Source: Bimuria novae-zelandiae CBS 107.79 (lineage: Eukaryota; Ascomycota; Dothideomycetes; Pleosporales; Didymosphaeriaceae). From it: 64,000 bases of DNA. Below are positions 1 through 12,100 of this stretch, piece by piece. Positions within the stretch are counted from its first letter, which is position 1. Every line of letters begins with the position of its first letter. The stretch spans positions 730,268-794,267 of the forward strand of contig ML976663.1 in assembly GCA_010015655.1 (NCBI GenBank), given 5' to 3'. Position numbers and translations under genes: made by a program. The notes beneath the pieces are model-generated. The model did no database searches and was not told the DNA's origin. It was given only the letters and a program-made list of their open reading frames with translations.

Positions 1-753
1 TCCACAGCCAGCATGGTAGCGGGGCGATTACGGGCAGCGAGTAGCCCGGATATCCACAACTCTCTCCGACCTGGAAGGCAGCCGAATGGTCAGCAGGCTC
101 CTGTACCAGAGATGCCTCCCTTCCCGACTCACTACGCTTACAATGCGGCTATCGTGAATCGAAGCCAAAGCAACTCTCCCAATGGCCTCCCTCCGCGAGC
201 CGCCACAGGCTCACCCGCTATTCAGAGGGATCGCCTCATCCAGCAGCGAACCGCGGCAGAACTTGCCGGTGCCCATCCTGACTACTACGGCAGCGCCGTA
301 CGTAGAGATGCTGGCGCTGGAGCACGGACCATGACGCCACACTCCTCATTCGAGCACAGTCAGGGCACCCTGACACCAGCATCGATGGACTCGCGAACCA
401 TGTCACCTCCATTGTCACAAGCCTCGACGGTGGCTGAAAGCCACTCGGGCATACCGACGCAACTCAAGGTCAAGGTGCACTGTAATATGGCCGGCAGCAT
501 GATGACACTTGTGGTCAGCACGAATATCAGCTTCCAAAGCCTGAAGGATCGCATCGATGCGAAACTGCAGCGGTCTACGTCGGTGTCGCTTAGCTCAGGG
601 CAGGTGAAGCTGAAGTATCTGGACGATGACACGTATGTGACAATCTCGACAGATGGTGATTTGCAAGAAGCGTTCGAGACGTGGAAGGAACAACAGAGGG
701 ATTTGAACCCTGGAGGACAACAATTGGGGGAGATTGAGCTGTTTTGTCAATGA
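1..753 (+). CDS. CDC24: CDC24-like Rho guanine-nucleotide exchange factor, C-terminal part (5' truncated by window)
   Basis: The reading frame is open from base 1, so the true start lies upstream of the window; the ATG at 13 is internal. The visible 250 residues are a serine/proline/asparagine-rich linker followed by a C-terminal PB1 domain (last ~95 residues, beginning near LKVKVHCN and ending GEIELFCQ). The acidic PB1 patch is present (YLDDDTYVTIS then DGDLQEAFETW). A PB1 domain placed exactly at the C-terminus after such a linker is the architecture of fungal Cdc24, the exchange factor that activates Cdc42 at sites of polarised growth and binds the scaffold Bem1 (or NoxR) through PB1. The catalytic DH and PH domains are outside the window, so the assignment rests on the PB1 and linker only. 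Stop TGA is at 751-753. Confidence 0.8.
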   Translation, partial: STASMVAGRLRAASSPDIHNSLRPGRQPNGQQAPVPEMPPFPTHYAYNAAIVNRSQSNSPNGLPPRAATGSPAIQRDRLIQQRTAAELAGAHPDYYGSAVRRDAGAGARTMTPHSSFEHSQGTLTPASMDSRTMSPPLSQASTVAESHSGIPTQLKVKVHCNMAGSMMTLVVSTNISFQSLKDRIDAKLQRSTSVSLSSGQVKLKYLDDDTYVTISTDGDLQEAFETWKEQQRDLNPGGQQLGEIELFCQ

Positions 754-1985
754 CGAGGGACGTGAGGAAATGCAATGGAGCATGGCCATGGCGTTGTTGG
801 ACTATCCACTTTTGGCGTTTGGGAGGCTTGAGACGGGGTTAATATCCCCCATCATTGGGTGGCGTACGGAGTCGCCTCTTTGGCTGGCATTGGGCCGGTT
901 CGATTTCGGAAGCACAACAGGACGAATTGACGGGGACGAGTTGCTCGCATGGCGCCCCGAGCAATGAAGACCATGGACACCTATTGCTACTGGGCTTTTG
1001 TATACGACATCTGGGGGCTTCATACGAAGCACGGATTGTCGGTGATTATCTCCAATTAGACGGCAAGGGGGCATGATTGATGATGGATGATGACTACTGT
1101 TTTGGGATTGCCTTATCACGAGGGGCTCGGGATGGAGGAGCATGTTTTGGCAAATATTTAAGGAAATGAATGCTACCTCGGATGTTTTGTGGAGTGTGTT
1201 CATGGTAGGCGAAATTGAACGGCTGTATCGCTTCTAAGTGCAAACATATTACAAAGGTCAATGGTGCAAAAATACTGCGAGGCGATAACCTCGGCGCCGT
1301 CCTGGTAGTGGCACGGTAATGAGACGGGAAGCAGGGTGGTACTCAGGTACCCATGTACTCGTAGTCTAATGGCAGCCTTACCTTGGCAGCGGATCGGAAT
1401 GCCCCGCACTGTCGCGTTGAACAAGGCATGCGAGCTCTTTGTCCTCTCGCCAACAACTGTCGACACGTGTAATTCCTTGGTGCTTACTCGCCGCAAGCTC
1501 AATCGCAGGCGTGACCACAGCCATCAGGAGGCGTTCGCATGTTGCGCCGGTCTCACGCAAGCGGCTCAGCACATCTTCACGCGACGCACACCGCCATGGA
1601 CACGGACCGCATGCTTCCCGCAATAGTCTGTCGTGTCCTCCAGGGCTTGGAAGGAGGCATGAACGGTTCGCTGCGGCTGTTGCCAGAGACGGCCAAGTAT
1701 CGGGTGAAACCGCCCGTCGTTCGAGCTGGGTTTGCTCAGTTCGGAAGCTGTGACCCGTGCGGACATGGACACATGTTCCCGTCATCCCATAGCCAGACAG
1801 AACTCATTAATTACCCCACAAAATTTACAGAGCAGCGCATGCGCTGACGACACCTTCTTTCCTCTAATACTCCCATTGCTTTCCCACTCTTCCTCTTCCT
1901 CTTCCTCTTCCTACTCATACCCTACTCGTACCAACTCTAGGGAGCGACAGTCACCGCCGCCGCCCACGGGCGCATCTCCGTTACC
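754..1985. other. Intergenic region between CDC24-like and NRAMP genes
   Basis: No convincing coding sequence. It holds the CDC24-like 3' UTR and the NRAMP promoter. A pyrimidine-rich tract built of TCTTCC/CTCTTC units at about 1880-1925 sits 60-100 bp before the NRAMP start, as is common just upstream of fungal transcription start sites. Opposed ORFs around 1380-1850 lack protein-like composition. Confidence 0.6.
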
Positions 1986-3935
1986 ATGAATTGCCCTTCG
2001 CGGGTCGATCCGATCATGCCCGATGGGTACAACCAGAATCCCAATGCTCTCAACGCCGATGCAACGACGAGGGCGGACTTGGACCACGTCGCCAACGCGC
2101 GGCTTCGGCAAGACCACCGGATAGATCCTTCGACCGATCCGATAGCGCTCGAACAAGTCGAACAAAACACCGAGGAAGGCAAGGGCCAGAGCTGGCCAAA
2201 GGCGGAAGGGGGAAAGGGGGGAGTTGCAGTAAGAGACGCGGAAGCAAAGGCAGACTCTAGGGCTGCGAATGAGGTTCCTAGCGGTGCTGGGAAGAGGAGG
2301 GGCTTCGAGACGAGGATTGTAAACGGTTGTAAGAAAGTAGGCGTGGTGCTGCGCAAGTATGCGAAGTTTGTAGGACCTGGCTTTATGGTAGCGGTGGCAT
2401 ACATCGATCCAGGTAAGCTATTCTCTAAATTCCGTCCCGTCTGTGTAACGTTACAATCTCAGGCAGCGGTCCTCACACCCACCACGCTCATTGAGTTCGA
2501 ACACGAGACACTTTGCTAATGCATCCGCTCAGGCAACTACGCGACCGACGTCGCCGCCGGCGCCTCCTTCCGTTTCAAACTCCTCTTCATCGTCCTCATG
2601 TCCAACATCTTCGCCATCTTCCTCCAATCCCTCTGCATCAAGCTGGGCACTGTCACAGGCATGGACCTCGCTGAGAACTGCAAGGCTCATCTGCCTCCAT
2701 GGCTCAATTACGTCCTTTACTTCTTCGCCGAGAGCGCCATCATAGCAACCGACATTGCTGAAGTCATCGGCACGGCCATCGCACTCAATATCCTGATCAA
2801 AGTTCCACTGGTGGCAGGGTGCGCTATCTCGATCGTCGACGTCTTGATCATATTAGTCTTCTACAGACCCTCAGGCTCCATGCGCGCGCTGAGGGCTTTC
2901 GAGATATTTGTCATGTTCTTGGTGTTGGGCGTTGTGATATGCTTCTGCTTCGAACTTAGCAAGATCAAAGCACCAGTTGGAGACGTGTTTCATGGCTATG
3001 TGCCATCCTCGACGCTCATACAATCGCAGGCGTATGTCTAAACCTCACCGTATTCTCCTTCTCTTCTGGAAAGTACTAAAATGAATGGTAGATTATACCA
3101 AGCTTGCGGCATTCTCGGGGCTACAGTCATGCCCCATTCACTCTATCTCGGCTCCGGCATCGTGCAGCCTCGCCTGCGTGAATTCGATAACGCGCAAGCC
3201 CAACAAGCCGCTTCGAACACCTCGAATGTCGAAATCGATATCCCCGATTCCTCCTCCATCGGCTCAGACGTCAAGTACCGCCCCTCGCTCGCCGCAATTC
3301 AAGCCTGCATGTCATACTCGATCGTCGAGCTCGCCGTCTCCCTCTTCACCTTCGCCCTCTTCGTCAACTCGGCCATCCTCATCGTCGCTGGTGCGAGCCT
3401 GTACGACCACCCCGAAGCCGACGGTGCCGACCTCTTCAGCATCCACGCCCTCCTAAGCTCCAGCATTGCGCCCGTGGCAGGCACGCTGTTCGCGCTCGCA
3501 CTGCTGCTCAGCGGCACGTCGGCCGGCATCGTATGCACCATTGCCGGCCAGATCGTGTCTGAGGGCCAGCTGAACTGGTCGCTGAAGCCCTGGCTGCGCC
3601 GCCTGATCACGCGCTCCATTAGCATCACGCCGTCCATCATCATTGCGGCGGCCGTGGGGCGCGAGGGCCTAGGCAGGGCGCTCGAGGGCAGTCAGGTCGC
3701 GCTGAGTGTTATCCTGCCGTTCGTGAGCGCCCCGCTGATTTGGTTTACGTGTCGCGGGAAGTATATGAAGGTTGCGGTTAGGGGGGATGGTGTGGGTGGT
3801 GGAGAGGCGGGCGCGGACGGCTGCGTGCAGATGCGGAATCATTGGGTTACGGCGGCGTTTGCGGTGGTTATTTGGGGCGTTATTGTCGTGATGAATGTCG
3901 CGCTGCTGGTGCTTGTGGGCATGGGCGTTGCGTAG
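1986..3935 (+). CDS. NRAMP-family divalent metal-ion transporter (three exons)
   Basis: Integral membrane proton-coupled Mn2+/Fe2+ transporter of the Smf/NRAMP family (plasma, endosomal or vacuolar membrane). Exons 1986-2412, 2533-3031 and 3092-3935 join in frame to 589 residues. Intron 1 (120 bp) has GTAAGC..CTCAG; intron 2 (60 bp) has GTATGT, branch TACTAAA and acceptor TAG. Both family metal-binding signatures are seen: DPGN at residues 141-144, created exactly across splice 1, and MPH at 322-324. Hydrophobic segments follow throughout. The N-terminal ~110 residues are hydrophilic, cytosolic and charged, and a polar loop rich in D/S (about residues 335-370) separates transmembrane blocks. 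ATG at 1986 is used because the exon is open and no upstream in-frame ATG precedes it closely. Which Smf paralogue it is cannot be decided. Confidence 0.9.
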
Positions 3936-4289
3936 ACACAGACATGGGGCGATGCGGTCATGGTGAGTATCATGAGCATTCGAATTATGAAGGTATGTCG
4001 GTGTTAGACATCGTTTTGCAGAAGGTGAACGGTGAACGAGAGGCATGGTGGAGTTGAGAATCAATATATTTTTGCGAGACTGGACGCGTAGAGCTACAAT
4101 CTTGCAATCATCAGATCGTACATGGCACCCACTTTTCTACATGAACTTGAATTTTCCATTAAACGATATGAGAAAATCATGCAAAGAACTCCAGAACGCA
4201 ACCAAACATTTAGGTATATCCCAACCCACCCTTCCCAGAACGCCCGGACTCCATCCCGTGCATCAGAACTCCGCTTCCCGCATCCTACC
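3936..4289. other. Convergent 3' intergenic region
   Basis: 354 bp between the stop codons of the NRAMP gene (+) and the G-alpha-like gene (-). It should hold both 3' UTRs. An AATATA-type A/T-rich element lies near 4060, compatible with poly(A) signalling of the + gene. Nothing else is seen. Confidence 0.5.
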
Positions 4290-6249
4290 CTACCGACTCA
4301 CCACAGACGTCTGGCTCAACAGCCCCGACCTCGACTCCTTACGCTTCACCGTAGCCCTCCCGGTCCCGCTCCAACCCCTCCTATGCCCCCTCACGTCCTC
4401 CCACGCCGTCGACGCACCCCCACTCCCGGTCCCCTCGGACCACACCTCACTTCTCGCCTTCCGCTGCTGAATATGCAGTAGCGTCTTCTTCAGCGCCGCA
4501 TACAAGTGCGCGTTATCACTCATATCCAGATCCACCCAAAAGCTATAAATACTCAACCTCGCACGGTTCACCGCTTTAAACCTGCCCAGGATATACTGTC
4601 TCGCGGCGGTCTCCGCATCCGCGGACGCCGCGTCGCGAGGTGGATGGTAATCCGGGAAGAAAGCCTGCAGCGGCGCGTGCGGCAGTTTCTCGCGAAACCG
4701 CGTGAAGTTGTTGAGCAGCAGGATGACAGACGAGGCGGCAAACTTGGGGGAGTTGGCGTAGGATTCGAAGGTTGCGAAGTCGTCGAGAAGGGCGGATTCG
4801 GCGGATTGCCCGAGGTAGGGGCGGTCGTAGGTGGAGACGTCGACGGTGTAGAGGAGCGCCGTGGCGTTTTCGAGTTGGTGGAACCACCGCTTGCGGAATT
4901 GGTCCGGGATGAAGCCGCTGATGTTGAAGAGGTGCACGCCGAGCTCGTCCCAGGTGAAGCGGAGCTCTTTGATGCCGCCGGTCGATGCGTTCAGTCGGAT
5001 GATGTCGGCTTCGCTAGGAACGTAGTCGTCGGCTGCGATGCGGGCGATGTGCTCGGCAAAGTAGGGTGCGTACTGGGGGAAGTCGATTTCGAAGTTTTTA
5101 ATGTAGAGCGTGGAGAATGTTAGGGAGGTCCAGATATTTTGCGTGGCGGTTGCGGCGGCGGGAGATAGGTGGGAGAGGTCGGAGGTTTCGACTTCGTGGA
5201 GGAGGACGGCGAAGTCTTGGTTGAGTTCCGGGGTTAGGCGGGTGCCGGTGTCTTTAAGAAGGTCGACGATAGAGTGGATGAGGAGCCGAACGGTGGAGCG
5301 GACAGCGGTGCGGTATTGGTAGCGCTCGGAGAGAGGGTAGCCTTCTGCGTAGAGCACATTCATCTGGCGCATTACGAGTTCCTTTCCCGAGTTTGGTTGG
5401 CCGACTAGGACGAGCTTTGTTTCACGGCGGAGGGAGAGCTCGTCGGTTTCGAGCTGGCGGTCAATAGCTTCGGAGCGCATGGCTGCAGCGGCCATGAGGT
5501 AGTCTTCCTCGGTTGGGGCGATCTCAGGGCCACGACCGAGGAGTTTGATGTAGAAAAGGAGGCGGAACCATTGAATCATGCGGGACATTTGGGTGAGGGC
5601 TTTGATCGCTTGACCATTTACTCCAGAGGTTCGTACTAAGGTGTTGAGAGAGGAAGCATCTTCTTTCCTTATTTGCCGGCTCTTATGTAGTAGGATTTTG
5701 CGTTGTGCTGTTGTGTGACTGAATTTTGTTTTAGATATATGTGGATGTTTACATGGATCCCTAATGCACTCACGTCTTGCACGCTGCCAGAAGCAACTGC
5801 ACAGCGTCTGTCTGTCGTTTTGCAACACCTTTCAACCTGTTCATCGACCGACTCCCTACCCTAAACTTCAGCTTGAGCGCCCAATCCGCCTTGTCGTGGT
5901 CGGGCTGGCGAAGTTGGGCCGTCAATGCATCCAGGCTGCGCACTAGTAACGAACATGAAGTCATCAACATGTCCAGATCATTAAGCAACTGCGGATGCAT
6001 TTCGTTGATAGCATAGTTCATCCAGTCCTGCATTTCGCCCAGATTCGCCTTCAACGCGCTCAACTGCGCAATCATGTTGATAATGGTACCGTTGCCATCC
6101 TGCCATTGATCGTGCAGTTGTCGCAGGGCGTCGATGCTAGTACGTAGCCGGTCCAGGTTTGCGCTTACTGCACTCATAAGCCCGAACACGCGCTTGTTGT
6201 CCATGGTCGTTGAGTCCGGCATAGCGAGGGTTTGCGGTGATGTCCCCAT
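4290..6249 (-). CDS. G-protein alpha subunit-like protein with N-terminal helical domain and degenerate GTPase motifs
   Basis: Two exons on the minus strand, 6249-5774 and 5718-4290, splice through a 55 bp intron (GTGAGT, branch CTAAAAC, acceptor TTCAG) into 634 residues. Residues ~1-158 form a mainly helical, fungal-type N-terminal domain. The remainder follows the heterotrimeric G-alpha fold order: P-loop region GQPNSGKE (265-272) followed by a YRTAVRSTV helix, a switch I equivalent near RLNASTGG, a switch II region NISGF followed by FRKRWFHQLENATALLYTVD, then LLLNNFTRF and a C-terminal helix. Every nucleotide motif deviates from the G-alpha consensus: GxGESGKST has lost the Mg-binding Ser/Thr after Lys, DVGGQ has become NISGF (catalytic Gln lost), NKxD has become NNFT, and TCAT is absent. 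I therefore infer a pseudo-GTPase or signalling adaptor rather than a cycling G-alpha. The C-terminus lacks a canonical receptor-contact tail. Confidence 0.8.
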
Positions 6250-6947
6250 GTGTAAGACGACTTTTCAGATGAAGAAGCGGGGGTATAGCAGGCTGATCAG
6301 CATGTCGTGCATTGTATAGAAGCCAGGGCGGGCGCGTGGGTGTTCTCCGGAGGCTCAGCGCATATTGACTAGGGTGTCGCAGGGCCGGACATGGATTCTC
6401 GGGGTTTGCCTTCTAGGCATCCGGTCCAGTCGAAAGTCAATCGCAAGCCAGATGCGATTCTTCTCGATAGAAGTCTTCGATTAGTTTTGGAATTGTGGAT
6501 GCAATTTGGCGGCGACCTCGAAAGTTGGTGGAAGCACCGCATTAATCCAGTGAAGCCGCGGCACGGAGGTTAGGAAGGAAGGGTCACGTGTTGAATGATG
6601 CCAAGCCGATCCTGATTGGGCGGGCCTCAGCCACACGGGAATCTAACACAAGGCACGCGAGCGCAACAAATGCAGCTGAACTCGGCACAGTCAACGGAGC
6701 TACTGTTGTTGGAGTTTCATGATAGGAGGCGCGATGTACCCGTAGGTGAGAATTCCTTCATTCGATGAGCGTTGCGTTTCCGATACGTTGTGAGTCAACC
6801 GCGCCGTGACTGGAAGGCGAAGCACACACGTCATAGCCTTAGTGAGCGAAATGTTGGAGTCACAGCAGCCCGTGCTTTCAGTCAACAGCCGCTATGTAAA
6901 CGCGCTCTTCGCGCCCTCGCCGGCTGCTTGGTGTCAAGAATTCCAAC
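6250..6947. other. Divergent promoter region
   Basis: About 700 bp separate the starts of the divergently transcribed G-alpha-like (-) and F-box (+) genes. A CACGTG palindrome (E-box type) occurs at about 6584-6589. No clear TATA box or coding sequence is seen. Confidence 0.45.
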
Positions 6948-9116
6948 ATGCCTAACCTTCCGATCCGTTCGCGCGCCGCAAAACGGAGATTGGCCCCCGC
7001 GACCGCCTCAAAATTGGCCACTTTGGACAGACTTCCAGTCGAGCTACTGGAGCTCGTGACTAGCAACTTGGATCGCCCAAAAGATGTAGTGCGTTTGGGA
7101 TTGACCTGCAATCGACTTCAAAACTTTGTCAAACTCTATGGGTATGAAGCTTTTCTGAAGGGACGTTTCGCTCTGCTAAGGCCACACGGGGAGGCGGAGG
7201 CTACCGTGCACGGCTTGACCACCCTGTTCCGCAACTGGGATAAGAAAGCATTTACCGCTCGGTATCTCGAGCCGAGCGCGAATGTCACCAGTCTCAACTC
7301 CGGTGAGAAAACAAAATGGAGAGGTCCGCAGGGACAAACAATGGGCTATCAGCCAAGTCTGGACAGTTATGAGGAGATGCATGGGGCATGGTCAGATAGG
7401 AGGGGAGTTCTGGCGTGGTCTGCTGGTACCAATGTAGTAATGCAGGTGAAAGAGACGGGTCACAGGGCTGTGCAGGTGCTCTACCAGCAGAGTGAGCTGA
7501 AGGATGAACCTGAATCTCAATGGCGGTACGAACCTGGCATGTACGGACAGTCTCATGCTTGGTATACGTACAAGATCCCAGGGAGCTCGGAAGGACGAGA
7601 CGACATCACTGCATTGAAGTTGTTGCGACCCCACCAGAAGGATGGCGCTATGGATATAAGGGGTCTGCAAGACTCTTCGGATGAAGCAGAACGAAAAGAC
7701 GACGAATCGGAGGTGGTGGTCTTTGGAACAGCATCCGGTCGACTCTCCATGCTGAGCACTCATTTAGACCAACGTGGAGCATCAGAACGACTCTACGAGA
7801 CCAATGGTCGGCCCGTTGGTTCAATCGACGTCTCTGCTGCCCCAGAACCTCTGGTTGCGGCCTCCCTCGGTGACATCTCTCTGGCTCTCTATTCCACGAA
7901 CCGCGAGCAGTCTAGCGACACGCCGATTGCACCTCTCAGTCAAGTGCAGCTTATTGCGCCAGCTGGCCCGATAGGTTTGCGCGTCGGCAGAATATGGTCT
8001 TCCACCTTCATATCAAATGACAAGGTCGCAATTGGTCTCGGCCCGTCCTACGAGCCGATCCATGTCTATGAGATCACGCCAGACGGATTTCTTCCGGACC
8101 CATTGCGAAAGTTCAACTTCGACTCACTCACTGATGGCAACATCCGGCGCAACACCTCCGTATACCCGATTATTCCCATCCCTGCGGAATCGCAAGGCGG
8201 TTCAGAAGCAAACCACGTCTTTCTATCTGGGGCGTATGACGGGATGGTAAGGCTACACGACCTCCGCTCGCCACGCAGCTTCGAGGCCCTCTTTTGGGAT
8301 GTGACAAACGATTCGTCAGTATACTCGCTCGCCAACCAAGGATTGGAGCGGTTCGTAGTAGGCTCCTCCATGCACAGTATGCTCAAAGTGTTCGACCTGC
8401 GCTTCTCGGGTTCACATGCCTACCACAATATCCCTATCCCTGAATCCATGAAGCCTAAGCCGAAACCACCAGGCAGGACGGGCCACACCTACAATGCTAT
8501 CGTCAGCGACTTTGGCGACAGCATAAAGCCTACCGTCGGTGGTTGGAACCTCTTCCTCAGCCCGCGCAACTCCTCTCGACAGAACGGAGGCAGGCATCCC
8601 TATCGACCCGGGCCGCGCACCGAGGACTCGCCCGTCTACAGTCTCTCCATACCCTCCCCGTATTCTTCAAACCTATACGCCGGTCTCGAAGGCACGATCG
8701 TCAATCTCAATTTCGTCAGTGTCCTGGATCCGCACTCCGAGACCGCTATCACTACCTCGCTTGCCAACGCCCACCCGGAGACCGTGGATCTGAACCTACG
8801 GAACGTCAAGGAGATCTATAACCCGTACGATGATGTTTTGAATTTGGGCATGTATGAGCAAGGTGACGAAGAGGGGCTGGACATGCAGCTGTTGGTGCAG
8901 GATGAGGTAGGAGAAGATTTGGCGAAGAATGAAAAGAGGAAGGACTTCGCAAAGCGAAGAGGCCTGGATGAGAGGTGGAAGGATCCCGGTGAGGAGGGAG
9001 AGAAGTGGGCAAGAGGGCAGGAGCCGCAGGGCCAGGTGGGCCAGGGGAGTGCGTGGAGAGGTGGGCATCGGGGCAGATGGCGAGGACGGGGTCGGGGTGG
9101 TCGACGGGCGGGGTGA
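6948..9116 (+). CDS. F-box protein with WD40-like/beta-propeller body
   Basis: Single uninterrupted exon, 722 residues, ATG at 6948. Residues ~24-70 match an F-box: LDRLPVELLELVTSNL, then a two-helix segment with RLGLTCNRLQNF. F-box proteins recruit substrates to SCF ubiquitin ligases through Skp1. The middle (about 130-640) has spaced beta-strand blocks typical of a degenerate WD40-like propeller, for example FLSGAYDGMVRLHDLRSPRSF, and lacks most canonical WD dipeptides. The last ~90 residues are highly charged, and the tail is an RGG/RGR-rich low-complexity stretch ending WRGRGRGGRRAG, which could bind RNA or be arginine-methylated. Substrate and paralogue identity cannot be inferred. The divergent G-alpha-like gene probably shares its promoter region. 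Confidence 0.75.
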   Translation: MPNLPIRSRAAKRRLAPATASKLATLDRLPVELLELVTSNLDRPKDVVRLGLTCNRLQNFVKLYGYEAFLKGRFALLRPHGEAEATVHGLTTLFRNWDKKAFTARYLEPSANVTSLNSGEKTKWRGPQGQTMGYQPSLDSYEEMHGAWSDRRGVLAWSAGTNVVMQVKETGHRAVQVLYQQSELKDEPESQWRYEPGMYGQSHAWYTYKIPGSSEGRDDITALKLLRPHQKDGAMDIRGLQDSSDEAERKDDESEVVVFGTASGRLSMLSTHLDQRGASERLYETNGRPVGSIDVSAAPEPLVAASLGDISLALYSTNREQSSDTPIAPLSQVQLIAPAGPIGLRVGRIWSSTFISNDKVAIGLGPSYEPIHVYEITPDGFLPDPLRKFNFDSLTDGNIRRNTSVYPIIPIPAESQGGSEANHVFLSGAYDGMVRLHDLRSPRSFEALFWDVTNDSSVYSLANQGLERFVVGSSMHSMLKVFDLRFSGSHAYHNIPIPESMKPKPKPPGRTGHTYNAIVSDFGDSIKPTVGGWNLFLSPRNSSRQNGGRHPYRPGPRTEDSPVYSLSIPSPYSSNLYAGLEGTIVNLNFVSVLDPHSETAITTSLANAHPETVDLNLRNVKEIYNPYDDVLNLGMYEQGDEEGLDMQLLVQDEVGEDLAKNEKRKDFAKRRGLDERWKDPGEEGEKWARGQEPQGQVGQGSAWRGGHRGRWRGRGRGGRRAG

Positions 9117-12100
9117 AAGATGCACTGTGTGCTGCAGCGACGCTCAAAAATGGGAATACCGGTTGGATAGAGGCGTCGTTGCCCACTGCTGAAAGCAGTG
9201 ATGTTTATACACTTTCTATCGATATAATTGACACCATCACAGCGATATGATTTAAAATCCTCTTCCAGGCGGTCGTAGTATGTGGCCGGGTAACATAATT
9301 ATCATCCATGGCGCTTCCGCCGCCCTCGTCGCGCCCTCATCTTGCGTATTGTTTTGGTGCCCTCTGTTCCTGTAATCATCGTCGCTTTTCTCAGTTGCTG
9401 TGTGTCGCATGACCTGTTCGGGTCAATAACGACGATAAAAGACACCTTGAATGGTGGCAATCGGCGACCCTAACAACGTTGATTTTGCATGTTTATTTGG
9501 TGATTAGCTCGAGCCGCGGTGGTTCTCGTGTCAGATCATGATAGTATCGAATAAGATGTTATCGATGAAGTCAGAGTCCGCGTCGGTTCTAATAAGATCT
9601 ATTCAGCGGAGGAAGGGAGGAAGAACACTACAACTTTCTATATTGTTGCATTGTCGACTAAATTTGCGTTTCTTCACCCTGCGTTGCCTTATTTGACACC
9701 TCAGAGTAGAGTTGAGATGGACTCTACTACTTGCCTTTTTTGACCCCCTTGGCCTAGCCTCGCACCTCCGGTGCTCACCGCCTCACCTGACTACGTCTCT
9801 CTACATCACCCTGCGTTGTGCCAAAATCTCGAACAACGAGGAAAAAGAAGGCGACAGAACGGGGCTGGTGCCATTGCGCGGGCATCGTGTTGATCCTGAA
9901 CAGCATAGGCGCATCCTCCGAATGAGGCCGAAAAGCTTCCACGCTCGCATCATTTTGCCCAGGCCGACGTAAACACCCTGTACGCAAAGTAGCTTCGGAT
10001 CAGGTTAGGAACGAAATGCCTAATGATGCAACTCGGTTATCGTGCCGATGGTGGTCTTGTACGAGAGTGGTATGAAGGTATTACGTACCCACTGTAGTCG
10101 TGGACAATTGTCACTGCGTGTGTCTGGTACAATGGGAAGGAGACAAGAAAAATTAAACGAAAGAAAGCTTAGAGCGAATGCTAAGCAAAGCCAAAAGATT
10201 GACTTATCTCCGAGGCCAGGACGTTCCAGGAAGGTTCCTAGGGTATTGGCTCGCCTCAGGGATGGCGATATACAAGTAGGATTATGCATCAGTGCGACGC
10301 GTGGGTAGGAGCGGGTGATTGACCCCGGGATTCTACCCTCCACTAAGCTCGCTCTGAAGATTCCTTGCCGGCGGTCGGAGTAACCGCTATCGTACACCAT
10401 TCACATCTCGTTCAGGTCTAGCAAGAGCTTCTCCAAAATGTTGAGACTTCAGCGTCTAAGCATAACACGGCTTTGACTTTGAAGATTGAGCTTGTGTCTT
10501 TTGAAAGAGGGACATCAAATATGATCATTAAAAGGCAGCCAGACAACCGAGGGTGTTTTGCGGACGGAGGGTGCCGAGCCGCCCCTGCGTGAGACCTGTA
10601 CCCTACCCGTGCCTGCTTAACGCGGTGTAACTTCCATGCAACGGAATATTCCATCCCCAATTGCCAAGTATTGTTGGCGCTACTGTAAGTTTGCCTCTGT
10701 CACAGGCAACCCTTGTTCTTCTGCCTTCACGAGCGTGCTTGAAAACATTCAGTATCAACGTCCTCATCACTCAACCTGCAGAATTAGGGTTAGCAACTTT
10801 TAGTGCTTCAATTTCGACCTGCTGATCAAATGACAGTGCTAAGCAAGGTTGCTATGTTAGGCTTAGTGACAGGTCTGGGAGACGATCCGGCCATGTACCG
10901 GATCACCTCAGAATAAATTTCGCCACCCCAAAAGTTTGGCTATGTTCGAGAAAAAGAAGCCGCACATATAAAGACCATCGCAGTCTACAATGAGAACAGT
11001 CAAGGTGGAAGTTAGGTGGAAGTCAGCCCTGTGTGACTGCTTCCTCGGCCCGGTTGCTCCGAATCCGATTGGCAGGGCTAAGATCCGGAGCACCCCCAAA
11101 ACATTCGCCCAGTCTCCTCAATCACAAAAAATCCACCTTCTCACCTACGTGTTTCTTCACAAGCCAAACCCCTCTTATCATTGTCTCTGCAACAAAGGCC
11201 GTGAAACTGGATTCCGTTGCGCAAACAGGCAGGCGACCAAGATGCGTGGCGCTTATGGATGGTGGGGCCAGGGGCAAGACACTTGCGGCCCGCCCTTGAT
11301 CCCGCGCAGATCTTGGGGTGGCTAGAAACATCCACATGCGACCTACACTCCTAGTAGCCTCTTCATGTACTATTTCCGTGTTATCGCTGTGGTGACAGCG
11401 TGGCCTCGTCCACATTGGCCGATGAAGAGCAGCCACAACATCATACCACTCGCTTCCCGCTCGTGCGGCAAAAAAGATTCCCGTGAACCATCCTCTTTTG
11501 ATCACATTCTCGACGAATCTCTTCCCAGCCTCGATCGTGTCAGTCGTCTTCGTTATAGCGTTATCATGAGATATGTAAGGCCCCGGATGACATATGTTGA
11601 TGTGCAGAACTGCTAACCGCAAAGAGGAGGTGCTTTGGTTTACGTGCTTTTAAGCTTAAGTTAGTTGACACCTTGGTCAGCAGATCGACACGGAAGGTCA
11701 TGAGCGTTTGTATTAAGCTCGCGGACGCCTGCAGGGCATTATGTTGTTCCATGCCGATAGCTCCTTTCACATTCCTGGAAGCGAAAGGCTGGAATGTAAT
11801 CGCGCTTCGCGAGGGAAGTCACTGAAACCTGGTGTCTTATTGGCTACGCCGCAAATCACGTCTGTGAGGATCACTATGGCATGCAATTGATCGGCACTGA
11901 GCGATCACTATGAGCAATTTAACCAGGGCCTATCAAACAAGCAAGGGAACGCAGACACTCGCCTACAAACACACCCGCACCTCGCTCACGATTGACATGG
12001 CCATGCGTCCGTCAATATCTGATAGACGTTGCAGTCTGTATGTGCTTAATCCGCCACGACCGTACGAAGTGCCACACCAATCGTGCCTCCAAGCGATAGC

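Noticed and set aside
4506..5123. 205-codon plus-strand ORF opposite the G-alpha-like gene
   Set aside because: Val/Glu/Gly-rich shadow of the minus-strand coding frame, with no recognisable fold.
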